Of a DNA stretch of 64,000 nucleotides, positions 9,690-19,123 are shown in pieces; positions within the stretch are counted from its first letter, which is position 1, and the number at the start of each line of letters is the position of its first letter. Source of the stretch: an uncultured Thalassotalea sp. GTDB lineage: Bacteria; Pseudomonadota; Gammaproteobacteria; Enterobacterales; Alteromonadaceae. Location of the stretch: the NCBI GenBank assembly GCA_947492575.1, contig CANLNK010000002.1:159304-223303 (forward strand), written 5' to 3'. A program made the translations under genes and the position numbers. The notes beneath the pieces are model-generated. The model had not been told where the DNA came from. It ran no database searches and saw only the letters and a list, made by a program, of their open reading frames with translations.

Positions 9690-10466
9690 TTATTCTTGGT
9701 ATACGTCCACACCCTTATTGAGCATAGCAATAAGGGCATCTACATCGAGTAACGCACACATCCTATCTTTTACTAGCCCTGCAAGCCAAGGCCTTTTCAC
9801 TGGGTTGTCTACCCATTTAACATCAGACTGCTCTAGTGTAACAGTATCGACAAGCGACTCAGCCATAAGACCCCAAGTACTGTTACTTAACATTATAATA
9901 TACTGATAGTTTAGCGAATCTTTTAGTTCTTGATCACATTTTTCTGGCATTACCCATAATGCCGTGTCTACAACATTAATTTTTTCTTCTCTATGCAGCA
10001 TAACACCACGGAACCAATCTGGCTTACCCATCAAGCTATTGATGTGTTCCACATTATGAATGCCACCGAGTTCTATTAATGGAACTGCGATTGTAAGCCC
10101 TGCAACTTCAAAAAACATCGCCTGAAAGCTACCTTCTCTGTAGCTTTTCTTCGACTCTACCGTAAACTCATTTTCACTCTTTGCGGTAGAAAGTTGAAGT
10201 TCTTCCTCGGTGATTTCTTGTTGTTTTACCTTAGGCGCTACGACTGCCGGTTTGGATTCTTCCTTAACTTTTACTTTCGCCTTCGCTTTTACCGTCGAAA
10301 CTTCTTGCTCTACAGGTAAACGGTTCGTCGGTTGTACACCTTCAAGTAGTTTTTCTAATTTATTCGTTTCCGGTTCTTTATGCTCTAGCTGCTCAGATTC
10401 ATCCGTCAGGAGCTCCGACAGATAAGATCTCATTACTTTTTGGCTAGCTGCTAACGACTTAGACAT
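9690..10466 (-). CDS. parP: ParP-like CheW-domain protein for polar array placement
   Basis: This 258-residue protein has a low-complexity, Lys/Glu-rich N-terminal half (about residues 1-115) and a CheW-like domain at the C-terminus (about 115-255). In Vibrio, ParP binds ParC and CheA and keeps chemotaxis arrays at the flagellated pole; its C-terminal domain takes a CheW-like position in the array. The assignment rests on domain layout plus position: it begins directly after the ParA-like parC gene (10467) and is followed by cheW, matching the Vibrio order cheA-cheB-parC-parP-cheW except that motCD is inserted here. It could instead be called a second CheW. Confidence 0.8.
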   Translation of the reverse strand: MSKSLAASQKVMRSYLSELLTDESEQLEHKEPETNKLEKLLEGVQPTNRLPVEQEVSTVKAKAKVKVKEESKPAVVAPKVKQQEITEEELQLSTAKSENEFTVESKKSYREGSFQAMFFEVAGLTIAVPLIELGGIHNVEHINSLMGKPDWFRGVMLHREEKINVVDTALWVMPEKCDQELKDSLNYQYIIMLSNSTWGLMAESLVDTVTLEQSDVKWVDNPVKRPWLAGLVKDRMCALLDVDALIAMLNKGVDVYQE

Positions 10467-11243
10467 CTACTTTTTTACCACCGATAACTTGATTAAATAT
10501 TTGAGCAAACTCTTATAAGCATATACCCCTCTGGACGCTCCTGCATAATCAGAAGGTACTTTTTGGGCAACACTAGCATTTCTAAAGTTAGTATCGATAG
10601 GAACAACGCCCGGCCACACTTTATCGCCATAGGTTTCTTGTAATTTTTGGTAGGCAAGTAAAGACGCTTTAGTTCGTTTATCAAACATGGTTGGCACTAT
10701 AGTATAAGTAAACGGCTCTTTTTGTTCACTTTGCATGATATCCATCGTTTTCATCATGCGGTCTAAACCTTTTAACGCTAAGAATTCGGTTTGCACAGGT
10801 ACAATAATCCGATCTGATGCCGCAAGTGCATTTACCATCAAAACACCCAAAACAGGTGGGCAATCCATCAAGACAAAGTCGTAGTCGCCATCAAGTTTTT
10901 GAATAGCTTTTTTAAGCACTAGCCCCATACCGCCTTTGCTGCCAAGAGCTCTATCTAGCGTAGCAAGGCCCATAGTAGCCGGCAAAATATCAATGTTTGG
11001 GTATTTGGTAGGACACAAACTTTGCTCTATTTGCTCTTTAGTGGATACCTGAACAAATAAATCGTAAACACTTAACTCTAAATCTTCAGATTCAATACCG
11101 AAGTAATAGCTCAGTGACGCATGAGGGTCAGTATCAACTAATAATACTTTGTGGCCCATTTCAGCTAGCAGTCCGCCTAAGGCAATTGTCGATGTTGTTT
11201 TTCCAACACCACCTTTTTGATTAGCTATAGTCCAAACGACCAA
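10467..11243 (-). CDS. parC: ParC: ParA/MinD-family ATPase for chemotaxis array positioning
   Basis: The 258-residue product is a deviant Walker ATPase: N-terminal IANQKGGVGKTTSTIALGG contains the signature lysine, with a VLLVDTDPHASLSYYFG switch and FVLMDCPPVLG Walker B. Chromosome-partition ParA proteins come with parB and parS sites; here there is no parB, and the gene lies between motD and parP. That context matches ParC of Vibrio, which brings chemotaxis arrays to the old pole and divides them between daughter cells. It abuts parP with no gap and lies 12 bases after motD, so it is in the same operon. Confidence 0.87.
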   Translation of the reverse strand: MVVWTIANQKGGVGKTTSTIALGGLLAEMGHKVLLVDTDPHASLSYYFGIESEDLELSVYDLFVQVSTKEQIEQSLCPTKYPNIDILPATMGLATLDRALGSKGGMGLVLKKAIQKLDGDYDFVLMDCPPVLGVLMVNALAASDRIIVPVQTEFLALKGLDRMMKTMDIMQSEQKEPFTYTIVPTMFDKRTKASLLAYQKLQETYGDKVWPGVVPIDTNFRNASVAQKVPSDYAGASRGVYAYKSLLKYLIKLSVVKK

Positions 11244-11255
11244 TCGAGCACCTAT

Positions 11256-12221
11256 TTAATTTGAGTTGTCTTCATCATCATTACGCGTTGTAATTCTGAT
11301 CGCACCGTTTTCTAACCTGATAATCCTAATTTTATTATCTTCACCATTAGAATCAACTACTTCCTTGATAGCTTCAACATCTTTGACGCTTATAGTCGGA
11401 GCATCAAGTAGGCTCTCTTGATCAAGGCCGTACTTTGAAATAGCGATAACAACTTTCCGGTTTTGAGCACGGCCAGCTTCGGTAGCGTTATCAGCACTAG
11501 GGTAATACTGACCGTAACCCTCGATCGCCATTCTTTCTGGAATGATATTTTGCGTTTCCAAAATTCTGAGAATTGACGTAGCTCTGAAAACTGAAAGCTC
11601 CCAATTAGAAGAAAATATTTCGTTATTTATCGGTTGATTATCAGTATAGCCTCTAACCCTAATAAAGTTAGAGACATCACTAATTGTATCTGAAATAACA
11701 GATAAAATCGCTTCTGCTGAATTTGTTGGAGAAGAAGAGCCACTGGGAAATAACAGGCCGCTATTTAATTCAATCTCCAGCCAGTCACCATCAATCTGCA
11801 GTTGAGCATATCCAGATTCGACTAAGTCATACAAGGCTGTATGTAACTCATCCTCAAGAGAGGTTAAATTTGTACCTACTTCACTATCTGAAACATTGGA
11901 GAGGACAGGGTCGCCTTCGACAAGCTCTGGTCCTTTGTTTTCAATAATACCATCACCAAAGAGTCGCTTATTGGTTTTTGTGGTATTCACCTGCAGAATG
12001 TCTTTGCCTTGACCTTTGTTCTTGGTCTGCTCGTCGTCAGCTTGGAATACTCTTCCTATTGACTCAGTTACGGTCTCAAAAGGCTCTTCATGAACCATCG
12101 CCATAGCGTAGAGTACGACAAACAATGCAAATAATAATGTCATATAATCGGCATAAGAAACTAACCAACGATGAACATCGTCGTGCTCAACATCATGACG
12201 CCTTACATTAAGCCTTCTCAT
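11256..12221 (-). CDS. motD: MotB-family flagellar stator subunit MotD
   Basis: MotB-type proteins anchor the stator to peptidoglycan and carry the ion-binding aspartate. This 321-residue protein has one transmembrane helix near residues 24-46 with YADYMTLLFALFVVLYAM; the Asp of YADY is the expected ion-coordinating residue. An OmpA-type peptidoglycan-binding domain follows (about residues 150-270), with VRGYTDNQPI and NRKVVIAI. The start overlaps motC by 14 bases. Position between cheB and parC is that of motCD in Pseudomonas, separate from any motAB or pomAB pair. The C-terminal 50 residues are an acidic extension beyond the OmpA fold. Ion type (H+ or Na+) is not decided from sequence. Confidence 0.92.
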   Translation of the reverse strand: MRRLNVRRHDVEHDDVHRWLVSYADYMTLLFALFVVLYAMAMVHEEPFETVTESIGRVFQADDEQTKNKGQGKDILQVNTTKTNKRLFGDGIIENKGPELVEGDPVLSNVSDSEVGTNLTSLEDELHTALYDLVESGYAQLQIDGDWLEIELNSGLLFPSGSSSPTNSAEAILSVISDTISDVSNFIRVRGYTDNQPINNEIFSSNWELSVFRATSILRILETQNIIPERMAIEGYGQYYPSADNATEAGRAQNRKVVIAISKYGLDQESLLDAPTISVKDVEAIKEVVDSNGEDNKIRIIRLENGAIRITTRNDDEDNSN

Positions 12222-12963
12222 CAGTCAGCCTAAATGAAGATAATCTATTCTCAATAGCGTGAGGATTTTCTCCTTGCGAGATAGCAATTAAGCCCTGTGC
12301 AATCATCTCTCGATACATGGTTTGCTGATGAATAATGGCTCTTAATTTATTCGCAATAGGAATATAGATTAGGTTCGCAAAACCGACACCGTATATCGTC
12401 GCGACAAAAGCTGTCGCAATACCCTGTCCGAGCATATCGGGGTCTTGCAAGTTACTCATGGCCTGAATTAAGCCTAAAACGGCACCAAGTATGCCAATGG
12501 TGGGGCTGTATCCGCCCATCGATTCAAAAATGTTGGCCGAGCGTAAATTATGCTCACGGTATAGTTCTAGATCGAGTTCGACAGATGAAATTAGTTGTTC
12601 TGTTTCCATGCCATCAGCAAGTAGGTTAAGACCTTTATTGGTGAAGCGGTCTTCAACATCAATCGCAATATTTTCTAGCACTAAGTAGCCAGATTCTCGA
12701 GCTTTCTGAGCCCAATCAATTATCTCTTCAATACCTTGCTCTATGTCAAATTTAGGCGGCGAGAATACCCACTTTAGAATACTTAAGGCATGAAAAAATT
12801 GTGAAGATGACGATTGCAACATAACGGCACCAAGCGTACCGCCAAAAACGATGATAAATGCGGGCAATTCAAAAAGCGTTAGTATCGCACCGCCTTCGAT
12901 GCTAAATCCTAAATAAACCGCTAATAATGCAACAATAAGCCCAGCAATACTGAGCTTATCCAT
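12208..12963 (-). CDS. motC: MotA-family flagellar stator subunit MotC
   Basis: The 251-residue product is the ion-channel partner of MotD. Four hydrophobic segments are visible (about residues 5-25, 30-50, 150-170, 182-202), with the cytoplasmic loop between segments two and three that pushes on FliG. The third helix carries [20 protein letters not shown] with the conserved Pro, and the fourth carries [19 protein letters not shown]. It overlaps cheB upstream by 8 bases and motD downstream by 14, so the stator pair is expressed within the chemotaxis operon. Confidence 0.93.
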   Translation of the reverse strand: MDKLSIAGLIVALLAVYLGFSIEGGAILTLFELPAFIIVFGGTLGAVMLQSSSSQFFHALSILKWVFSPPKFDIEQGIEEIIDWAQKARESGYLVLENIAIDVEDRFTNKGLNLLADGMETEQLISSVELDLELYREHNLRSANIFESMGGYSPTIGILGAVLGLIQAMSNLQDPDMLGQGIATAFVATIYGVGFANLIYIPIANKLRAIIHQQTMYREMIAQGLIAISQGENPHAIENRLSSFRLTDEKA

Positions 12964-14128
12964 TGCCTATCTCCTTCAATATTGCCGGAGCAACATCGTC
13001 CAGAGGCAATGACAGCGATGAAATACCAGCGGCTGTTACCGCTTGTGGCATCCCATAAACGACACAGCTGGCTTCATCTTGCGCCCAAATTGTAGCACCT
13101 TTACCTTTCAACATGCGTGACCCTTCCCTTCCGTCTGCGCCCATGCCTGTCAAAATAACCCCTAATACATCGCCGGAAAAAACTTTTGCAGCAGAGCCAA
13201 AACTAATATCAACACTTGGTTTGTAAGCAACTCGAGGTGAGTTGTCTTCCATAATCCTTAGTTTTGCTGCATTTTCCGTACCATCGATAAGCATTTGCTT
13301 ACCACCTGGCGCTAGGTAAGCGACCCCAGGGGCAAGTCTGTCGCCATCGCTCGCTTCCTTGACGGAAATTTGACACAAAGAATCGAGCCTATTTGAAAAT
13401 GCTTCGGTAAATGCCGCAGGCATATGCTGAACCATGACGATGGGGAGAGGAAAATCTTTGGGTAGTTGTACTAAGATTTTTTGTAACGCTACCGGCCCAC
13501 CGGTAGATGTGCCAATCGCTAAAAGTTTGTATTTTTTACCAGAGCTCTTAACAAGTTTCGATGTCGTTGTTCTGCCTACCTCAGATTCTTTCGATAGGGG
13601 TTTAACCAACGGTGTTCTTGTCGAAGTAATGCTTGGTTTAGAATGCTTGGTCAAGCTACTTGGTCTGGTTGATGTTGCAGAGCCTAAACTTGTAGTTTTA
13701 GGTCTTAACCCTCTACGCTTAACTGAACTACTTTTACGAGCAAGTTCTAACACTCGCTGTCTTAGCAAGCTTCCCGCGTCATCGCTATTTTTAGCAATTT
13801 CATTAAATTTCTTGGGAAGAAAGTCTAATGCACCCGCATCTAATGCCTCAAATGTTGCTTTGGCACCATCATGCGTTAGCGAGGAAAACATAAGAATAGC
13901 AGTAGGCGAGTTAGCCATGATTTCACGGACTGCATCAATGCCATTTAAAACTGGCATTTCAATATCCATGGTAATGACATCTGGCTTTACAGAAGCAGCT
14001 TTTTCGACTGCTTCTTTACCGTTAGTGGCAACGTCGACGACCTCAATATTAGAGTCTTGATTCAATATATCGCTTACTCTGCGTCGAAAGAAGCTAGAGT
14101 CGTCAACCACTAATACTTTATATGCCAT
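12956..14128 (-). CDS. cheB: Chemoreceptor methylesterase CheB
   Basis: CheB removes methyl groups from receptor glutamates when phosphorylated by CheA, giving adaptation. The 390-residue protein has an N-terminal receiver domain ([12 protein letters not shown], phospho-acceptor in [13 protein letters not shown] near residue 56), a Ser/Thr/Lys-rich linker of unusual length (about residues 135-195), and the esterase domain with the catalytic Ser in [12 protein letters not shown], a conserved HMP motif and the Asp in GMGADGREG. No cheR gene lies in the window. It follows cheA by 23 bases and overlaps motC by 8. Confidence 0.96.
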   Translation of the reverse strand: MAYKVLVVDDSSFFRRRVSDILNQDSNIEVVDVATNGKEAVEKAASVKPDVITMDIEMPVLNGIDAVREIMANSPTAILMFSSLTHDGAKATFEALDAGALDFLPKKFNEIAKNSDDAGSLLRQRVLELARKSSSVKRRGLRPKTTSLGSATSTRPSSLTKHSKPSITSTRTPLVKPLSKESEVGRTTTSKLVKSSGKKYKLLAIGTSTGGPVALQKILVQLPKDFPLPIVMVQHMPAAFTEAFSNRLDSLCQISVKEASDGDRLAPGVAYLAPGGKQMLIDGTENAAKLRIMEDNSPRVAYKPSVDISFGSAAKVFSGDVLGVILTGMGADGREGSRMLKGKGATIWAQDEASCVVYGMPQAVTAAGISSLSLPLDDVAPAILKEIGNG

Positions 14129-14151
14129 TCACTATCTCTTACTGGCTAACG

Positions 14152-16314
14152 CTACTTACGAAGCTTTTTATGAACGTCTGACTTTTTCGCGTAGTGCTTA
14201 AGCATGCTCGGTACATCTAGAATTAACGCAATGCCACCGTCACTAGTGATAGTTGCACCTGCCATACCCGGCGTGCCATGAAGTAATCTATCAAGTGGCT
14301 TGATAACAACCTCTTCTTGGCCAATCAAACTATCGACAACAAAGCCTACTTGCTTAGTACCTAATTGGACAATAACAACATGGCCTTTGTCTCTTGACTT
14401 ATCTTGATGCCCTTTAAGCAACCATTGATCTAAATAGAACAGTGGAATCGCCTTCTCACGAACAATAATGGTTAACTGTCCGTCTACCACATTCGTATTT
14501 GTTAGATCTAAGTGGAAGATTTCATTCACACCGGCAAGAGGTAATGCAAAAATCTGCTCGCCCACAACCACCATAAGTGTTGGTAAAATTGCTAATGTTA
14601 ATGGCACCTTAATTTCTAAAACAGTCCCAACGCCACGCTCTGAGTCGATATTTACAGTACCGTTAAGCTGGGTGATTTTAGTCTTAACCACATCCATGCC
14701 TACGCCACGGCCTGATACTTCTGAAATTTCTGTTTTAGTTGAGAATCCTGGCGCAAAAATCAAGCTGAATGCTTCTTTTTCAGGCATTCTTGCAGCTGCT
14801 TCTGCATCAAGTACGCCACGCTCTATTGCAATTTCTTTTAGCTTATCCGCATTCATACCTGCACCATCATCGCGGATGGTAAGCAAGATGTGATCACCTT
14901 CTTGTGATGCAGATAGTACAACGGTACCTTCGCGAGGTTTGCCATTTGCTTCACGCACATCAGGCTCTTCGATACCGTGGTCTACCGAGTTGCGAACTAA
15001 ATGCACTAGTGGGTCAGCAAGAGCCTCTACGAGGTTCTTATCTAAATCGGTTTCTTCACCTTCTAAGATAAGCTTAATCTCTTTATTTAAACTACGTGCT
15101 AAGTCGCGGACAACCCGAGGGAACCGCCCAAAAACCTTTTTAATCGGTTGCATACGCGTTTTCATTACCGCGCCTTGCAAATCTGTTGTAACCGCATCTA
15201 AGTTAGACACGGCTTTTGTTAACTCTTCGTCTTCCTTCGTGAGACCTAGGCTGGTTAATCGGTTTCTTACCAACACAAGCTCACCAACCATATTCATGAT
15301 TTGATCAAGTCGTTTAGTGTCTACGCGAACCGTAGTCTCTGCTTGAGGAGCCGCTGGTGCAGCAGCTTTCTTCTCTTTGGCTGCAGGTTTTGCAGCTGGC
15401 TTAGCAGCTGGTTTGCTTTCTTTCTTAGGTGCAGCTGCCGCTGGTGTCGGAGCTGCCTTGGCAGCAGGCTTAGCAGCTGGTTTCTCAGGGGCTGACGGGG
15501 CTGGAGGAGTTGCCGCAGCAGAGGTAGCCTTACTCGGCGCTTTACCTTTACCATGAAGTTCGTCAAGAAGCGCTTCAAACTCTAAGTCATTTATTTCATC
15601 ATTAGCTTCGTCTAGCGCTGCTGCGCCCGCAGCTGCTGATGCATTGAAAGCGCCTTGACCATGAAGTTCGTCAAGGAGAGCCTCGAATTCATCATCGGTG
15701 ATATCTTCACCCGTACCTTGGCTACTATCACTAGCGGCTGGAGCTGGCGTTGCCGGTGCAGCTTCTGCTGCCGAAGGTCCGTTATTCGAACCATGTAACT
15801 CATCAAGCAGCGCTTCAAACTCATCTTCGGTCATTTCATCGCTGCCGTCACCTTCACTCGCGGCTTCTGCAACAACTGGTTCTGGTTCAGGCTCAACCGC
15901 TGCTTCGACATGTTCATCTTCCCCTTCAGGGACACTAAGACGGTGTAACTCAGCCAATAGTTCCGGTGGAGCGGGATCCGCCTGCTCACGATTTTGAACC
16001 GCGGCAAACATGACATTCACTTCATCAAGTGCTTGTAAAATAACATCCATTAATTCTGGAGTTACTTTACGTTGGCCGTTTCTTAAAATATCGAAAACGT
16101 TTTCAGCACCGTGGCAGCAGTCGACGAGCTCAGTTAATGATAGAAAGCCTGCACCACCTTTTACTGTGTGGAAACCTCTGAATATTGCATTTAGTAAGTC
16201 AGCATTGTCTGGATCATTTTCAAGCTCTACCAATTGCTCTGATAAAGCTTCTAATATTTCACCTGCTTCAATTAAAAAATCCTGTAGAATTTCTTCATCA
16301 GCTTCAAAGGACAT
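14152..16314 (-). CDS. cheA: Chemotaxis histidine kinase CheA
   Basis: CheA phosphorylates CheY and CheB in response to receptor signals. The 720-residue protein has an HPt domain (residues 1-125, phospho-acceptor His49 in FRGFHTVKGGAGF), a long linker, a dimerisation domain starting near VRVDTKRLDQIMNMVGELV (about 329), the ATPase domain with RNSVDHGIE, DDGAGMN and GRGVGMDVVK, and a C-terminal CheW-like domain from about residue 560. No P2 CheY-binding domain is recognisable. In its place the linker holds three copies of a 15-residue motif (see the repeat entry) and then an Ala/Pro/Lys-rich stretch (about 260-325). In Vibrio the corresponding linker region binds ParP, and parP is present here. 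Confidence 0.96.
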   Translation of the reverse strand: MSFEADEEILQDFLIEAGEILEALSEQLVELENDPDNADLLNAIFRGFHTVKGGAGFLSLTELVDCCHGAENVFDILRNGQRKVTPELMDVILQALDEVNVMFAAVQNREQADPAPPELLAELHRLSVPEGEDEHVEAAVEPEPEPVVAEAASEGDGSDEMTEDEFEALLDELHGSNNGPSAAEAAPATPAPAASDSSQGTGEDITDDEFEALLDELHGQGAFNASAAAGAAALDEANDEINDLEFEALLDELHGKGKAPSKATSAAATPPAPSAPEKPAAKPAAKAAPTPAAAAPKKESKPAAKPAAKPAAKEKKAAAPAAPQAETTVRVDTKRLDQIMNMVGELVLVRNRLTSLGLTKEDEELTKAVSNLDAVTTDLQGAVMKTRMQPIKKVFGRFPRVVRDLARSLNKEIKLILEGEETDLDKNLVEALADPLVHLVRNSVDHGIEEPDVREANGKPREGTVVLSASQEGDHILLTIRDDGAGMNADKLKEIAIERGVLDAEAAARMPEKEAFSLIFAPGFSTKTEISEVSGRGVGMDVVKTKITQLNGTVNIDSERGVGTVLEIKVPLTLAILPTLMVVVGEQIFALPLAGVNEIFHLDLTNTNVVDGQLTIIVREKAIPLFYLDQWLLKGHQDKSRDKGHVVIVQLGTKQVGFVVDSLIGQEEVVIKPLDRLLHGTPGMAGATITSDGGIALILDVPSMLKHYAKKSDVHKKLRK
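15550..15834 (-). repeat. Three-copy EFEALLDELHG motif in the CheA linker
   Basis: Within cheA, residues 161-175, 205-219 and 241-255 read MTEDEFEALLDELHG, ITDDEFEALLDELHG and INDLEFEALLDELHG. The copies are 44 and 36 residues apart, separated by Ala/Pro/Ser-rich spacers. They are at 15790-15834, 15658-15702 and 15550-15594. Each looks like a short amphipathic helix preceded by acidic residues, consistent with a docking peptide in a disordered tether. Confidence 0.9.
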
Positions 16315-16328
16315 GGACCAAACTCCCG

Positions 16329-17069
16329 CTAAAACCCTAAACTAGATAAAAGATCGTCGACATCGTCTTGATCAGCGACTACATCATCTCTCTCATCCGT
16401 ATTGACTATCGGCCCTTCAACTAAGTTCTCACCTGTTTTCAGGGTTGCTTTTTGTTTTTGCTCTACTTCTGACAGGCCAAACGCTGTCAACATATTAATT
16501 AAGCTTTCTTCAACTTCTCTAACAAGGTCAATAACTTTTCGAATTACTTGACCAGTTAAATCTTGGAAGTCTTGCGCCATTAACACGTCGGTCATCAAAG
16601 CATGCATGCGCTCCGATTCGACAGCAGTGGTTTTTAATAACTTATCAATATCAATACACAAAGATTTAAACTCTCCCAAGTTCAAATCGTTATGCATCAA
16701 CTTGCCCCATAAGGGTTCGACAGTTTTAACCTGTTGTTGAATTTTGTCGACCACTGGAAAGATAGACTCAACAGCATCCATAGTTTTGTTTGCTGCGTCC
16801 TCTGTACGACTAATAACATAATTCAAACGCTCTTTGGCGTCAGGAATGTCTGCGTTCGCTAGATCGTTTAGACGTGAGTCGACGTGAAAGTTCATCATCG
16901 AGTCATGAAGCTGGCGTGTCAATTTACCGATTTCGGCAAATAACTCAGAATTAATCGGATTTTGAATCTCGGCTAATAAACTGTCAGCCTTTTCCGTTTC
17001 GCCATTTTCTAGAAACTCAACTAATGACTTAGCTTGCTCTAACGTAATATTTCCGCCAGCATTACTCAT
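16329..17069 (-). CDS. cheZ: CheY-phosphate phosphatase CheZ
   Basis: CheZ speeds loss of phosphate from CheY. The 246-residue protein forms a long helical hairpin; the catalytic region MAQDFQDLTGQVIRKV contains the Asp and Gln that act in E. coli CheZ. The extreme C-terminus DDVDDLLSSLGF matches the CheY-tethering helix of the family, joined by an acidic, probably flexible linker. It lies between cheY and cheA with 14-24 base gaps. Confidence 0.95.
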   Translation of the reverse strand: MSNAGGNITLEQAKSLVEFLENGETEKADSLLAEIQNPINSELFAEIGKLTRQLHDSMMNFHVDSRLNDLANADIPDAKERLNYVISRTEDAANKTMDAVESIFPVVDKIQQQVKTVEPLWGKLMHNDLNLGEFKSLCIDIDKLLKTTAVESERMHALMTDVLMAQDFQDLTGQVIRKVIDLVREVEESLINMLTAFGLSEVEQKQKATLKTGENLVEGPIVNTDERDDVVADQDDVDDLLSSLGF

Positions 17070-17093
17070 GAAATTTCCCCACGCTTAGCGCAA

Positions 17094-17477
17094 TTATCCT
17101 AAACGTTCGAAAATTTTATCTAACTTTTCTTTCAGGGTAGCTGCGGTAAACGGCTTAACGATGTAGCCATTAACACCAGCCTGAGCGGCCATTACGATTT
17201 GCTCTTTTTTCGCTTCAGCAGTGATTAAAAGCACAGGGATGTGAGCGAGTTTTTCGTCTGCACGAATCGCCTTAAGCAAATCGATACCTTGCATGCCAGG
17301 CATGTTCCAATCGGTGACAACAAAATCAAAATCGCCGCCTTGGAGCATTGGCAGGGCCGTACTACCATCGTCAGCTTCTTGAATGTTTGTGAAGCCCAAG
17401 TCACGTAATAAGTTTTTTACTATTCGTCTCATTGTTGAAAAATCATCAACAACAAGCACTTTCATATTTTTATCCAA
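17094..17477 (-). CDS. cheY: Chemotaxis response regulator CheY
   Basis: This single-domain receiver of 127 residues carries the signal from CheA to FliM at the motor. It has the acidic pair in [18 protein letters not shown], the phospho-acceptor Asp in [13 protein letters not shown] (about residue 57), the conserved Thr/Ser region LLITAEA and the Lys in GYIVKPF. The sequence is very close to the enterobacterial CheY pattern. It opens the cheYZAB group and lies 45 bases after fliA. Confidence 0.97.
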   Translation of the reverse strand: MDKNMKVLVVDDFSTMRRIVKNLLRDLGFTNIQEADDGSTALPMLQGGDFDFVVTDWNMPGMQGIDLLKAIRADEKLAHIPVLLITAEAKKEQIVMAAQAGVNGYIVKPFTAATLKEKLDKIFERLG

Positions 17478-17522
17478 GGCACCCTCCGGTGAAATGTTTC
17501 AATAATTTATTCTATATTCTAC

Positions 17523-18242
17523 TTAACTTTGCCAAGATTGCATACGTGCTTTTAGTCTATGCATCGCTTGGCTATGAATTTGGCTAACTCTCGATTCACT
17601 TACGTCAAGTACTTCACCTATTTCCTTTAAGTTGAGCTCTTCGTCGTAGTATAGCGACAGTACTAAAGCTTCTCGTTCAGGTAAAGTCGAAATGCACTCT
17701 GCCAGCCCCTTTTTGAATGTTACTTGTTCAATTGTATGATATGGATCATCTTCTTGGTAATCTTCATCATACTTCACAACATCGTCGCTGACACCGAGGT
17801 CTTCTATGCCGATGATTTTGCCAGAACTCACTTCATTTAAGATATGATGGTAGTCATTTAACGAAATATCAAGTTTTTCAGCGACTTCAGTATCTGTCAC
17901 ATCTCGACCTAGCTCAGCTTCTAATGACCTAATGGCGTCACTGACCATACGGCTATTGCGGTGCACTGAACGGGGCGTCCAATCACCTTTGCGGATTTCA
18001 TCAAGCATGGCACCGCGAATGCGTATACCAGCGAAGGTTTCAAAGCTTGCACCTTTAGCGCTATCAAAGTTACTGGCAGCCTCAAACAAGCCAATCATTC
18101 CTGATTGAATTAAATCATCAACGATAACATTTGCGGGTAAACGAGCTAATAAATGATAGGCAATTCGTTTGACAAGAACAGTATGTTCTTGCAGTAAAGC
18201 AGACTTATCGGTATAGCTGGTGTAAGCGTTGGCTTTTACCAC
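17523..18242 (-). CDS. fliA: Flagellar sigma factor 28, FliA
   Basis: FliA directs RNA polymerase to late flagellar genes such as flagellin and chemotaxis genes. The 239-residue protein shows sigma region 2 (DDLIQSGMIGLFEAASNFD and GASFETFAGIRIRGAMLDEIR), region 3 and region 4 with the C-terminal helix-turn-helix (LKEIGEVLDVSESRVSQIHS). It follows flhG by 21 bases in the conserved flhA-flhF-flhG-fliA order. No flgM anti-sigma gene is in this window. A matching sigma28 promoter is seen before the flagellin at 63159. Confidence 0.97.
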   Translation of the reverse strand: MVKANAYTSYTDKSALLQEHTVLVKRIAYHLLARLPANVIVDDLIQSGMIGLFEAASNFDSAKGASFETFAGIRIRGAMLDEIRKGDWTPRSVHRNSRMVSDAIRSLEAELGRDVTDTEVAEKLDISLNDYHHILNEVSSGKIIGIEDLGVSDDVVKYDEDYQEDDPYHTIEQVTFKKGLAECISTLPEREALVLSLYYDEELNLKEIGEVLDVSESRVSQIHSQAMHRLKARMQSWQS

Positions 18243-18263
18243 ATTGACTCCGTAATATCGCGC

Positions 18264-19106
18264 TTATCGATCTAATAATTGCTCAATAAAAAACTCTAAA
18301 TGTCCAGATGGACGGTTTGGAATTGGCCATTTAGTTACTTTTGTTGCCAAATCAGTAAAAGCTTTTGATGCAGGTGAATCTGGGAAAGCATCAACAATGG
18401 CTTTTTGTTTACGTACCGACTTGCGAATATTTTCATCAAACGGCACTACAGCAACAAGCTCTATCGCGACATCTAAGAAGCGATCGGTCACTTTCGTAAG
18501 TTTAGCAAAAAGATTTTGACCTTCTTTGGCGCTACGCACCATATTGGCGACAACTTTAAATTTGAATACGCCATGATCTCGGCTTAACAGCTTCATCAGT
18601 GCGTAACAGTCAGTGATCGAAGTAGGTTCATCACACACAACAAGCATGACGTCTTGTGCGGCTCTTGCAAAGCTGAGCACCATATCTGAAATACCCGCTG
18701 CTGTATCAACTATCAGCACGTCAAAATCGGTTTGCATATCACTGAACGCGCGGATCAGACCTGCATGCTCAGAAGGCGTTAAATCAACCATAGACTGAGT
18801 ACCAGAAGTTGCAGGAATAATTTTTATACCGCATGGGCCTTCAATGATAATATCGTCAAGCTCGCACTCGCCGCTTAACACATGAGAAATGTTTTTCTGA
18901 ACACGCAGGCCAAGCATCACATCGACATTAGCCAAGCCTAAATCGGCATCTAGGACTAGGACTTTTTTACCTTGTTTTGCTAATGCGATTGATGTGTTGA
19001 GGGAAACGTTTGTTTTACCAACGCCTCCCTTACCTCCAGAAACTGCTATGACTTTGATTTCTTTTAAATCTTGCATTTTTCGTAAGCCACTTGCTTGGTC
19101 TATCAT
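18264..19106 (-). CDS. flhG: MinD-like ATPase FlhG/FleN, flagellar number control
   Basis: FlhG limits flagellar number by acting on FlhF and on the FlrA/FleQ activator. The 280-residue protein has the activating N-terminal motif DQASGLRKM, by which FlhG stimulates FlhF GTPase in known systems, then a deviant Walker A VSGGKGGVGKTNVSLN and VLVLDADLGLANVDVMLG. A C-terminal hydrophobic helix, expected for membrane targeting, ends the protein (GHLEFFIEQLL). It lies between flhF and fliA, as in Vibrio and Pseudomonas. Confidence 0.95.
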   Translation of the reverse strand: MIDQASGLRKMQDLKEIKVIAVSGGKGGVGKTNVSLNTSIALAKQGKKVLVLDADLGLANVDVMLGLRVQKNISHVLSGECELDDIIIEGPCGIKIIPATSGTQSMVDLTPSEHAGLIRAFSDMQTDFDVLIVDTAAGISDMVLSFARAAQDVMLVVCDEPTSITDCYALMKLLSRDHGVFKFKVVANMVRSAKEGQNLFAKLTKVTDRFLDVAIELVAVVPFDENIRKSVRKQKAIVDAFPDSPASKAFTDLATKVTKWPIPNRPSGHLEFFIEQLLDR

Positions 19107-19123
19107 TTACAACTTCTCAATGG

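Noticed and set aside
10467-11243. Chromosome or plasmid partition ParA
   Set aside because: No parB or parS nearby; position between motD and parP identifies the chemotaxis ParC type.
13434-14060. Long open frame (208 codons) on the plus strand opposite cheB
   Set aside because: It lies wholly inside cheB, has no recognisable domain and no ribosome site of note; it is a compositional shadow.
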